From Lachnospiraceae bacterium (GTDB taxonomy: Bacteria > Bacillota > Clostridia > Lachnospirales > Lachnospiraceae), in assembly GCA_016288005.1 (NCBI GenBank), contig JAEEXY010000005.1, positions 21,298 to 85,297 of the forward strand: a stretch of DNA of 64,000 nucleotides, written 5' to 3'. The notes beneath the pieces are model-generated. The model had not been told where the DNA came from, did not search any database, and saw only the letters and a list, made by a program, of their open reading frames with translations. The position numbers and the translations under genes are program-made. Shown piece after piece: positions 39,111 through 48,180 of this stretch (its first letter is position 1; every line of letters begins with the position of its first letter).

Positions 39111-41237
39111 ATGGCAGGAACCAAAAAAAACGAAGCTGTAAAAGACGAGACAAAGAAGGCAGCAAAGAAGGAAACCGCAAAGAAAGAAACCACAAAGAAA
39201 GAGCCCGCGAAGAAGGAGACCGCTAAAAAGGGAACCGGCGCAGGGAAGATCAAGCGCATAGGCGTACTGACCTCGGGCGGTGACGCTCCCGGTATGAACG
39301 CGGCCATCAGGGCCGTTGTGCGCACGGGTATCGCGTACGGCATGGAGGTAGTCGGAGTCAGGCGCGGATTCTCGGGCCTGATCGAAGAGGATTTTGTCGA
39401 GCTGACCTCAAAGAGTGTGGCCGACACCATACAGAAGGGCGGAACCTTCCTGTTTACCGCGCGCTGTCCCGAGATGCTCACGAAAGAGGGGCAGGATAAG
39501 GCAGCGGAGAACTGCCGCAAGCACGGCATCGAGGGTCTGGTAGTCATCGGCGGAGACGGCTCCTACCGCGGAGCGCAGAGTCTGGCCGCACGCGGGATCA
39601 ACGTTATCGGCGTGCCCGGTACCATCGACCTCGACATTGCATGCACGGAATACACCATAGGCTTTGACACCGCAGTCAATACAGCGATGCAGGCCATCGA
39701 CAATATCAGGGACACATCGACTTCCCAGGAGCGATGCTCGATCATCGAGGTTATGGGACGCCACGCCGGATTCATCGCGCTCTGGTGCGGTATCGCAAAC
39801 GGCGCCGAGGCGGTGCTCTCGACGGAGATGTACAACTATGAGGAGCAGAAGCTGATCGGCGACATCCAGACTAAGCGTAAGTCCGGACGTAAGCATTACA
39901 TCATAGTTAACGCAGAGGGCATAGGCGATTCCGAGGGCATGGCAAAGCGTATCGAGTACGCGACAGGCGTGCCCACGACAGCCACCAATCTCGGCTATAT
40001 GCAGCGCGGCGGCAGCCCGACCTGTAAGGACAGGGTGTTTGCTTCGGCGATGGGCGCAAAGGCCGTGGACATCCTGCATAACGGCGGCAACCAGCGCGTT
40101 GTCGCTTTCAAGCACGGACAGTTCGTGGATTACGACATGGAAGAGGCGCTCGCGATGAAGAAGTCGCTCGATCCGTTCCTTGTAGATATGCTCTCAAAGC
40201 TTACCAGAAAGGGCGAGGGACGTCTCCTGCAGCGTGAGGGCATGCTCCCCGTCAACACCGAGTCCAAGGGCAGGAAAAAGATAGGTATCCTGACCTCAGG
40301 CAGCGACGCGCCCGGCATGAACGCCGCGATCCGTGCGGTCGTTCGTTCGGCGATCGGCTACAACATGAAGGTATTCGGCTTCTACAGAGGCTTTAACGGT
40401 CTGATCGAAAAAGACTATATAGAGATGTCCAACAGCACGATGTCCGAGACCGTGCAGAAGGGCGGCACGCTGCTGCTGGCAGCCGACTGCCCCGACTTTA
40501 AGACCGAAGAGGGACTGGAAAAGGCTGTCGAGACGATCAAAGAGCTGGAGCTGGACGCGCTCGTGGTCATCGGCGGAACCGGCACCATGCGCGGCGGCAT
40601 GGACCTGATCGGACGCGGCATCAATGTTATCGGTGTTCCCGCCACGATCGACAATGACGTTGCGTGCACTGAATACACGATCGGATATGACACCGCGATC
40701 AATACGGCGATGGCGGCTATCGATAAGGTAAGGGATACTTCCGCCTCGCATGAACGCTGTTCCATCATTGAAGTAGCGGGCTTCAGGTCCGGACATAACG
40801 CGCTCTGGTGCGGTATCGCGACAGGCGCGGAGGAGATACTTACTCCCGAGTTCTACGACAATGACCAGCAGACGATCATCAGCGAGATCATCAATAAAAA
40901 GAAGCTCGGCAAGAGACTCCACCTGATCGTCAATTCCGAGGCGGTCGGCAAATCCGGGTCTCTCGCGAAGAATATCGAGTTCGCGACCGGACTCGAGACC
41001 AGAGCCACGATCCTCGGACTGATCCAGGGCGGCGGCACTCCTTCGTGTCAGGACAGAGTATATGCGTCGGCTATGGGCGGCAAGGCTGTCGAGGCGATCA
41101 ACGCAGGCTCGAAGAACCGCATCGTTGCCTACTGCAACGGCGAATTTGTCGATTTCGACATGGAAAAGGCACTCCGCATGACGAAACAGCCCGACTCCTA
41201 CATGTATGAGATGTCGAAAAAGCTCGCACGAAGCTGA
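39111..41237 (+). CDS. Tandem-domain 6-phosphofructokinase with Lys-rich N-terminal extension
   Basis: Two full PFK repeats: LTSGGDAPGMNAAIRAVV...GGDGS...PGTIDLD and LTSGSDAPGMNAAIRAVV...GGTGT...PATIDND. Confidence 0.93.
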   Translation: MAGTKKNEAVKDETKKAAKKETAKKETTKKEPAKKETAKKGTGAGKIKRIGVLTSGGDAPGMNAAIRAVVRTGIAYGMEVVGVRRGFSGLIEEDFVELTSKSVADTIQKGGTFLFTARCPEMLTKEGQDKAAENCRKHGIEGLVVIGGDGSYRGAQSLAARGINVIGVPGTIDLDIACTEYTIGFDTAVNTAMQAIDNIRDTSTSQERCSIIEVMGRHAGFIALWCGIANGAEAVLSTEMYNYEEQKLIGDIQTKRKSGRKHYIIVNAEGIGDSEGMAKRIEYATGVPTTATNLGYMQRGGSPTCKDRVFASAMGAKAVDILHNGGNQRVVAFKHGQFVDYDMEEALAMKKSLDPFLVDMLSKLTRKGEGRLLQREGMLPVNTESKGRKKIGILTSGSDAPGMNAAIRAVVRSAIGYNMKVFGFYRGFNGLIEKDYIEMSNSTMSETVQKGGTLLLAADCPDFKTEEGLEKAVETIKELELDALVVIGGTGTMRGGMDLIGRGINVIGVPATIDNDVACTEYTIGYDTAINTAMAAIDKVRDTSASHERCSIIEVAGFRSGHNALWCGIATGAEEILTPEFYDNDQQTIISEIINKKKLGKRLHLIVNSEAVGKSGSLAKNIEFATGLETRATILGLIQGGGTPSCQDRVYASAMGGKAVEAINAGSKNRIVAYCNGEFVDFDMEKALRMTKQPDSYMYEMSKKLARS

Positions 41238-41377
41238 AACGACAGAGAATTATAGATTTTTTTCGATTTTTTCGCAATTTGTCTATACATTTTTTTTGAA
41301 ATTTGATAATATCATACATGAGGACGGCAAAAGCCGTAAAAAATCCACAAAGGGGATAAAAGAAGGAGGTTTTACCC

Positions 41378-41758
41378 ATGGGTAAGTTCGTATTATCAGA
41401 GGCAAAAGCAGGCTTTAAGTTCAATCTCGTTGCAGGCAACGGAGAGGTTATTGCCACCAGTCAGGTTTACAAGTCAAAGGCTACCGCAAAGAACGGTGTT
41501 GCCAGCGTAGCTGCCAATGCACCCATCGCTGCTCTTGAGAATCAGACCGTTGACGGTTTCAAGGCAGAGTCCAACCCCAAGTTTGAGGTTTATAAGGACA
41601 AGAAGGGTGAGTTCCGTTTCAGACTTAAGGCTAAGAACGGCCAGATCATCGCTACCGGTGAAGGCTACTCGAAGCTTGACAGCTGCTTAAAGGGCGTTGA
41701 GTCCGTTCGCAAGAACGCGAAGGACGGCAAGATCGAAGACAAGACCGACGCTAAATAA
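41378..41758 (+). CDS. YegP-family (DUF1508) protein with two repeats
   Basis: GFKFNLVAGNGEVIATSQVYKSKATAKNGVASV and EFRFRLKAKNGQIIATGEGYSKLDSCLKGVESV. Confidence 0.9.
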   Translation: MGKFVLSEAKAGFKFNLVAGNGEVIATSQVYKSKATAKNGVASVAANAPIAALENQTVDGFKAESNPKFEVYKDKKGEFRFRLKAKNGQIIATGEGYSKLDSCLKGVESVRKNAKDGKIEDKTDAK

Positions 41759-41778
41759 TCCGTAGCATATATTCAGAT

Positions 41779-41806
41779 GCCCCCGGAACTTCCGGGGGCT
41801 TTTTTT
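41779..41806 (+). terminator. Terminator after YegP-family gene
   Basis: gcccccggaacttccgggggcttttttt. Confidence 0.9.
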
Positions 41807-41808
41807 GA

Positions 41809-41867
41809 CGGTTCTTCGTATAAGGTGACAGCAAAAGCGGGCGCACAGATACCCGAACGAAGAACCG
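41809..41867. repeat. Inverted repeat resembling the ACGGTTCTT palindrome family (copy D1)
   Basis: cggttcttcgt (41809-41819) and acgaagaaccg (41857-41867), perfect 11-bp arms. Confidence 0.6.
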
Positions 41868-41877
41868 ATAAGTCCGG

Positions 41878-41907
41878 CAAAAAGCCCCCGGGAGTTCCGA
41901 GGGCTTT
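41878..41907 (-). terminator. Terminator for the minus-strand DUF4349 gene
   Basis: Minus strand: aaagccctcggaactcccgggggcttttt. Confidence 0.75.
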
Positions 41908-41942
41908 GTATGGATGTGACGGATAATCTGTCGGTCTTGTAC

Positions 41943-43019
41943 TCATTTGTTATCTGTGTCAGGGGTGGGAGCGGGCTGCTGCGCGGCCTGACGGGCTGCC
42001 CAGTCGGCCTGGAGCTTTGCCTGGAGCGCGGCCTGCTTCTTTTCCCTGCGCTTCTTTGTGCCTTTAACGATCTTAACGATCACGAAGATGATCACGAATA
42101 TGATCAGTCCCCAGATAAGGATGTAGGGCAGATTTACAACGAAGCCTACAGCGAAATTCTCAAGGCCTACACCGAGATCGTAGAAAGTATCCGAAAGGCC
42201 CCTGCTGATGCGCTGTCCCATGGTGGTGGGCTCGGGCTCGGTGATCTTGACTACCTCTGTGAGGCCGATCGTAACGGTGCTGAAAGCTACGAGATTGTCG
42301 TAGTTTTTAAGGGTGCTTCTCTGTGCCTCGATCTGGTATCTGACGGTGGAAAGCCTGTCTTCGAGGGAGATGATCTCATCGACCGTCTCGGCCTTTTCGA
42401 GCAGGGCGAGCAGGCGTTCCTGCTGGATCTCTAAGGATTCGGTCCTGGCTTCGAGGTCGAGATACGAAAGAGTGATGTCCTCGGCGCTCGTCGACTGCGA
42501 AGTGATGTTGCCGATGTTTCCTACCTGGTTTAAGAAACCGTCGAGCCTCTCGCTCGGGATCCTGATCACATAGTTCGCGATCCTGGAATTGCGATAGTTG
42601 TTGATACTGTAATAGCTGTTCCTGTCGGTGATCGAAGAGCTCTCGATATAGCCGCCGAACGCGCCGACGCTGCTCTCGAGCGTATTTACGCTCTGTTCGA
42701 ACTCAAGGGATTCAACGCTTAAGTTAACACGTCTGATGAGCTTTCTGCCGGACGCGGACTGTGACGCGTCGATATTGCTGCCGTCGGTATTGACGGGGGC
42801 GGCACTGCCCGGAGCATCGGTTTTGGCGTCGTTTGGAGCATAATCCTCGGTTGCCGCGTCTTCGGAATAGCCGTAGAACGCCTGGGTAGCCTTAGCGGCT
42901 TGAGGTGCGGAAGACCCGCCGCTGTAATAGGCATTGTTGTCTGCCATGCTCTTGGCGCATCCTGCGAGCATGACCGCACTCAGCAGTAATGCCGCAATGA
43001 TCGAAAATCTTTTCTTCAT
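41943..43019 (-). CDS. DUF4349-domain lipoprotein
   Basis: Lipobox MLAGC; RRVNLSVESLEFEQSVNTLESSVGAFGGYIESSS; coiled coil then TM and basic tail. Confidence 0.85.
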   Translation of the reverse strand: MKKRFSIIAALLLSAVMLAGCAKSMADNNAYYSGGSSAPQAAKATQAFYGYSEDAATEDYAPNDAKTDAPGSAAPVNTDGSNIDASQSASGRKLIRRVNLSVESLEFEQSVNTLESSVGAFGGYIESSSITDRNSYYSINNYRNSRIANYVIRIPSERLDGFLNQVGNIGNITSQSTSAEDITLSYLDLEARTESLEIQQERLLALLEKAETVDEIISLEDRLSTVRYQIEAQRSTLKNYDNLVAFSTVTIGLTEVVKITEPEPTTMGQRISRGLSDTFYDLGVGLENFAVGFVVNLPYILIWGLIIFVIIFVIVKIVKGTKKRREKKQAALQAKLQADWAARQAAQQPAPTPDTDNK

Positions 43020-43261
43020 AAACAGTTCCTCCTCTTTATCCTCGTTTATACGCCGGCGGATCGCCGTTTTCACACATTAGACGACAATATTATTATACAG
43101 GTTCCACAATATGTTTCGCAACAGTTCGGGCGATAAATGCCCCGATCAACTTCCGTATCATGAGTAGTGGACAACTGCCGCAAAAAAGTGGTAAAATGTA
43201 ATGTGGCGGTTCATAAAAGCATTCAACCGCCGTAAGAAATCAACATAAGGAAGGCCTGAAA

Positions 43262-45685
43262 ATGAACATCAACGAACAACTGGCAAAAGAACTGAATATT
43301 AAGGAGGCGCAGGTGGACGCCACAGTCAAGCTCATTGACGAGGGCAACACCATCCCCTTCATTGCACGATACAGAAAGGAGGTTACGGGCTCGTTAAACG
43401 ACGAGGTGCTGCGTAATCTCTACGAAAGACTCACATATCTGCGCAATCTCGAAGAGCGCAAGGCTGCCGTTATCTCGAGCATCGAGGAGCAGGGCAAGCT
43501 CACAGACGAACTGAAAGAGGCTATTCTGGCCGCTACAACTCTTGTAGTCGTAGAGGACCTTTACCGTCCCTATAAGCAGAAAAAGAGAACCAGAGCGACC
43601 GTCGCGAAGGAAAAGGGACTCGAGCCCCTCGCCGACATCATCTGGGCACAGGAAGCGGACAAGCCCATCGAGGAGTATGCCGCGGAGTATATTTCCGAGG
43701 AAAAGGATGTCAAGACCGCAAAGGACGCCATTGCGGGCGCATGCGATATCATTGCCGAGAAAATATCGGATGAGGCGGATTACCGTATCTGGATCCGTAA
43801 GGCTACCGTCGATGAGGGCATCGTAACGAGCGAAGCAAAGGACGAGAAGGCGCAGTCCGTTTACGAGATGTACTATAAGTTCTCGGAGAAGGTCAGCACG
43901 ATCCTCGGACACCGCGTGCTCGCGCTGAACCGCGGCGAGGAAGAGAAGTTCCTGACAGTCAAGATCGAGGCACCGGTTGAGCGGATCCTCGACTATCTGC
44001 AGAAAATGATCATCAAAAAGGACAATCAGTACACCAACGATCTCTTAAAGGCTACGATCGAGGACGCGTACGAGCGTCTTATCGCTCCCGCCATCGAGCG
44101 TGAGATCAGGAACGATCTCACGGAGAAGGCAGAGGACAGCGCGATCAAGGTATTCGGAAAGAACCTGACACAGCTCCTTATGGCACCTCCGGTTGCGGGA
44201 CATGTGGTACTCGGCTGGGACCCCGCGTTCAGAACAGGATGTAAGCTCGCCGTAGTAGACCCTACCGGCAAGGTCATCGATACAGTCGTTATCTATCCCA
44301 CCGACGGTCCCCAGAAGAACATCCCCAAGGCAAAGGCTATCTTAAAGCAGCTCATTGCCAAGTACAATATAACCCTTATCTCGGTCGGCAACGGAACAGC
44401 GTCGCGTGAGTCCGAGCAGGTCATCGTTGAGCTCTTAAAGGAGATCAACAAGCCGGATCTCAGCTACGTTATCGTAAGCGAGGCAGGCGCGTCCGTTTAT
44501 TCCGCAAGTAAGCTCGCGACCGAGGAGTTCCCGAACTTCGATGTGGGACAGCGTTCGGCGGCTTCGATCGCGCGAAGGATCCAGGATCCGCTCGCGGAGC
44601 TCGTAAAGATCGATCCGAAGTCGATCGGCGTTGGCCAGTACCAGCATGACATGAACCAGAAGAAGCTCGGCGAGGCCCTTGAAGGCGTAGTTGAGGACTG
44701 TGTAAATAAGGTCGGCGTCGACCTTAATACCGCATCGGCGTCGCTGCTCGAGTACGTTTCGGGTATCTCAAAGCCCATTGCAAAGAACATCGTTGCATAC
44801 CGCGAGGAGAACGGACGCTTCGTATCGCGTGCCCAGCTCCTTAAGGTTCCGAAGCTCGGACCGAAGGCTTACGAGCAGTGCGCGGGCTTCCTGCGCATCG
44901 TCGGAGGAAAGAACCCTCTCGACGCGACCAGCGTGCATCCCGAGTCTTATGAGGCTGCGACAAAGCTCCTCGAAAAGCTCGGATTTACACCCGATGATAT
45001 CAAAAAGGTTCAGGCCGAGCAGGCCAAGGCCGTAAAGGCAGCGCAGAGCAAAGCGAAGGCAGAGGCCGACGCTGCGGATAAGGCGGCGCGCCGCGGCGAC
45101 CGCAAGGGCGGAAACCGCGAGGTTACGATCAGAAACACCAACTCCGCGATGGGCCAGCTCCTGATGAAAGCCTATGCCAACTCCGGCATGACCGTTTCGG
45201 CAGGTAATGATGCAAAGCCCGACAAAAAGAGCGCGTCCCGCGGCAATGACAATTCATTTACCGATGTGAGCGCGGCAGGCAGCGGACTTTCGCATCTCGG
45301 CAGCCTCGTAAAGGATAAAAAGAAGCTGGCTGAGGAGCTCGGCATCGGCGAGATCACACTTACCGACATCATCAAGGAGCTCGAGAAGCCCGGCCGCGAT
45401 CCCCGTGAGGATATGCCCAAGCCCATCCTCCGTACCGACGTTATGGAGATGAAGGACCTGAAGGAAGGCATGATCTTAAAGGGTACCGTGCGCAATGTCA
45501 TCGATTTCGGCGTATTCGTTGATATCGGAGTACATCAGGACGGTCTCGTACATGTTTCGCAGATCACCAACAAAAAGTTCATCAAGCATCCTCTCGACGC
45601 CGTAAGCGTAGGCGATATCGTAGAGGTAAAAGTTATGAGCGTCGATCTCAAAAAACAGAGGATACAGCTCACCATGATCATCTGA
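43262..45685 (+). CDS. tex: Tex-family S1 RNA-binding protein
   Basis: TIPFIARYRKEVTGSLNDE; GWDPAFRTGCKLAVVD; C-terminal S1 domain MILKGTVRNVIDFGVFVDIGVHQDGLVH. Confidence 0.95.
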   Translation: MNINEQLAKELNIKEAQVDATVKLIDEGNTIPFIARYRKEVTGSLNDEVLRNLYERLTYLRNLEERKAAVISSIEEQGKLTDELKEAILAATTLVVVEDLYRPYKQKKRTRATVAKEKGLEPLADIIWAQEADKPIEEYAAEYISEEKDVKTAKDAIAGACDIIAEKISDEADYRIWIRKATVDEGIVTSEAKDEKAQSVYEMYYKFSEKVSTILGHRVLALNRGEEEKFLTVKIEAPVERILDYLQKMIIKKDNQYTNDLLKATIEDAYERLIAPAIEREIRNDLTEKAEDSAIKVFGKNLTQLLMAPPVAGHVVLGWDPAFRTGCKLAVVDPTGKVIDTVVIYPTDGPQKNIPKAKAILKQLIAKYNITLISVGNGTASRESEQVIVELLKEINKPDLSYVIVSEAGASVYSASKLATEEFPNFDVGQRSAASIARRIQDPLAELVKIDPKSIGVGQYQHDMNQKKLGEALEGVVEDCVNKVGVDLNTASASLLEYVSGISKPIAKNIVAYREENGRFVSRAQLLKVPKLGPKAYEQCAGFLRIVGGKNPLDATSVHPESYEAATKLLEKLGFTPDDIKKVQAEQAKAVKAAQSKAKAEADAADKAARRGDRKGGNREVTIRNTNSAMGQLLMKAYANSGMTVSAGNDAKPDKKSASRGNDNSFTDVSAAGSGLSHLGSLVKDKKKLAEELGIGEITLTDIIKELEKPGRDPREDMPKPILRTDVMEMKDLKEGMILKGTVRNVIDFGVFVDIGVHQDGLVHVSQITNKKFIKHPLDAVSVGDIVEVKVMSVDLKKQRIQLTMII

Positions 45686-45757
45686 TCTTAAAACAGATAC
45701 AGAATGCGCGTCCGCAGCACTTGAGCTAATCCAAACGGATGCGTTACCGGAACAAAT

Positions 45758-46504
45758 ATGTCAGGCAATACAACAGACGAAACCAAAAAGAAGAGAGGCA
45801 TCAGCGAACTGGCCCACATCAGCACCCTTACAGAAGAGGAGCTCAGAGAGGCCGAAGAGGAGGCAGAGGCGGCCGGGAACGGAGCCGATGCCGCAGATGA
45901 CGGGACCGAAGAAAGACAGAGCGTTGCAGATTATATGCCCGAGGCGGTCGCGGCAAAGACCGAACCTAAGAAAAGGATAGAGCACACCGAGCCGAGCTTT
46001 GTGATAGCCGCAAAGCCCGATCAGAGGTGCATGTTCGAGTTCATGTTCTATCATTCCTATATGAATGTGATGGGCGCGCTCTCGGCAGTGCTCGGCATCG
46101 CGGCCATAGTGTTCGTTGTCATAGGACTCGTGCAGGGTTATTCACCGATCCAGATAGTGCTGTTCGGCGCGATCGCTGCCATGTTCCTGGCCAACAGCCC
46201 CTTTACGCTGTGGTTCAAGGCGAAAAAGCAGTCCGATCTGATCTGCGATCCGAAGAATACGATCACATATACCTTCAGCGACGAGGGCTTTGACATGGCC
46301 AGAGGCGCCGACGAATACGCCGATTTTACCTGGGACAAGATGTTCAAGGTAAAGCAGGGCAAGTCGGGCTATTACATGTACATCGCGAGGAACCGCGCAT
46401 TTGTGCTCCCCTGCGATGCGGTCATCGACAAAACGGGCTTTGAGTCGCTGCTCAAAAGGCATGTGGACGATAAGCGCCTTAAGCTGAAAAAAGAGGAGTT
46501 ATAA
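45758..46504 (+). CDS. YcxB-like membrane protein with acidic N-terminus
   Basis: Two TM segments then YTFSDEGFDMARGADEYADFTWDKMFKVKQGKSGYYMYIARNRAFVLP. Confidence 0.65.
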   Translation: MSGNTTDETKKKRGISELAHISTLTEEELREAEEEAEAAGNGADAADDGTEERQSVADYMPEAVAAKTEPKKRIEHTEPSFVIAAKPDQRCMFEFMFYHSYMNVMGALSAVLGIAAIVFVVIGLVQGYSPIQIVLFGAIAAMFLANSPFTLWFKAKKQSDLICDPKNTITYTFSDEGFDMARGADEYADFTWDKMFKVKQGKSGYYMYIARNRAFVLPCDAVIDKTGFESLLKRHVDDKRLKLKKEEL

Positions 46505-46926
46505 TGCTTACAGAGACTAATTCGGCCGAGGAAACCTTTGAAGCCGGACGCAGGATGGGCCTGGAGGCAAAACCGGGCACGGTCATAGCCTTAAGCGGCG
46601 ATCTCGGCACCGGGAAAACCGTATTTACCAAGGGCGTGGCAGCGGGACTCGGTATTGCCGAGCCGGTAGTGAGCCCTACCTTTACGGTAGTCCAGATCTA
46701 TGAGGAGGGGAGACTTCCCCTGTACCATTTCGACGTATACAGGATCGACGATCCCGGCGAGATGGAGGAGATCGGGTACCGCGATTATTTCTACGGAGAC
46801 GGTGTCACGATCGTCGAGTGGCCGGAGCTGATAGAGGAACTGATCCCCGATGAGGCCGTCCGCGTCACGATCACCAAGGACACCTCACGCGGGTTTGATT
46901 ATCGAAGGATTGAAGTAAAATGCTGA
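46504..46926 (+). CDS. tsaE: tRNA t6A biosynthesis ATPase TsaE
   Basis: LSGDLGTGKTVFTKGVAAGLGI; SPTFTVVQIYEEG; HFDVYRI. Confidence 0.94.
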   Translation: MLTETNSAEETFEAGRRMGLEAKPGTVIALSGDLGTGKTVFTKGVAAGLGIAEPVVSPTFTVVQIYEEGRLPLYHFDVYRIDDPGEMEEIGYRDYFYGDGVTIVEWPELIEELIPDEAVRVTITKDTSRGFDYRRIEVKC

Positions 46927-47681
46927 TAATAGGTATTGAGAGTTCGGCACTCGTCGCGTCAGTCGCGATCGCGGAGGACGACAGGCTGGTCGCCGAATAT
47001 ACGATGAACAATAAAAAGACCCATTCGCAGACACTGCTCCCGATGCTGGAGGAGATAGTATCCGCGGCGGGCACAGATCTTAAAAATGCCGACGCGATAG
47101 CGATATCGCGCGGACCGGGCTCATTTACGGGACTGAGGATCGGTTCTGCTACGGCAAAGGGCCTGGGACTGGCTCTCGCAAAGCCTCTCGTTGAGGTACC
47201 GACGCTCGATTCGATGGCGTTTAACCTCTACGGGGCGGGAGACGCGCTTATCTGCCCGCTGATGGACGCGAGACGTCAGGAGGTCTATTCCGGAATATAC
47301 GAATTCGTTCCGCTGAGCCGCTGCGACGCGGAGAAACAGGTCTATGCGCCGTTATCGGGCGTAATGAGAGGGGAGGACCCGCTGGTGCTCACTAATCCGG
47401 TTCCGGAGAGCGCCGGACCGGTCGCCGATGTTATCGGAAAGCTGAACACATACGGCAGACCCGTGATATTTTTGGGAGACGGTGTACCCGCATATGCCGA
47501 TCTGATCGCGGAGGGCATGAAGACGGCATATTCGTTCGCGCCCGCACAGCACTCGAGACAGCGCGCAGGTTCTGTCGCACTGCTAGGAATGAGGCTTTTT
47601 GAGCACGGCATCACTGTGGATGCCGCGGATCACGCACCCACTTATCTGCGTGTATCGCAGGCGGAGAGAGAGAAAGGCTGA
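46920..47681 (+). CDS. tsaB: tRNA t6A biosynthesis protein TsaB
   Basis: HSQTLLPMLEEI; ISRGPGSFTGLRIGSATAKGL; MDARRQEVYSGIY. Confidence 0.94.
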   Translation: MLIIGIESSALVASVAIAEDDRLVAEYTMNNKKTHSQTLLPMLEEIVSAAGTDLKNADAIAISRGPGSFTGLRIGSATAKGLGLALAKPLVEVPTLDSMAFNLYGAGDALICPLMDARRQEVYSGIYEFVPLSRCDAEKQVYAPLSGVMRGEDPLVLTNPVPESAGPVADVIGKLNTYGRPVIFLGDGVPAYADLIAEGMKTAYSFAPAQHSRQRAGSVALLGMRLFEHGITVDAADHAPTYLRVSQAEREKG

Positions 47682-47689
47682 GGTGGATC

Positions 47690-48172
47690 ATGGGAGTTAT
47701 GCAGCTTCGAGACATGGCGGCGGCGGATCTGTTCATGGTGGCGGATCTGGAGAGACGGCTGTTTTCGGACCCCTGGAGCATCGATTCCTTCAGAGGGGCG
47801 CTGCGCAGCCGCAATCAGGTATTCCTCGTATGCGATGATGACGGAACGATCGCGGGCTACTGCGGGATGCTGCTCGTGCCCGGAGAGGGCCAGATACTGA
47901 ATGTCGCGGTGGATGAGAGTTATCGCAGGAGAGGTCTGGCCACCGAGATGATAAATGCCATGATCGACATCGGCACGACGAATGAGATATTTCTGTACAC
48001 GCTCGAGGTCAGGGAGAACAACGCTCCCGCGCTCGCGCTGTACAAAAGCATGGGCTTCGTTCCTACGGGACGGCGCAAAGGATATTACAAGAACCCCGAA
48101 GAGGATGCGATACTGATGGATCTGGACCTGACCGATCCCGAGACGCATAAACGCTTCGGTATAGAGGATTGA
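47690..48172 (+). CDS. rimI: Ribosomal-protein-alanine N-acetyltransferase
   Basis: GNAT fold: NVAVDESYRRRGLATEMI; LEVRENNAPALALYKSMGFVPTGRRKGYY. Confidence 0.92.
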   Translation: MGVMQLRDMAAADLFMVADLERRLFSDPWSIDSFRGALRSRNQVFLVCDDDGTIAGYCGMLLVPGEGQILNVAVDESYRRRGLATEMINAMIDIGTTNEIFLYTLEVRENNAPALALYKSMGFVPTGRRKGYYKNPEEDAILMDLDLTDPETHKRFGIED

Positions 48173-48180
48173 GGATAATA

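Noticed and set aside
39144-39240. KKETA repeats considered as CRISPR or a DNA-level minisatellite
   Set aside because: Only five degenerate 15-nt units fully inside a coding frame with protein-level periodicity; no spacers.
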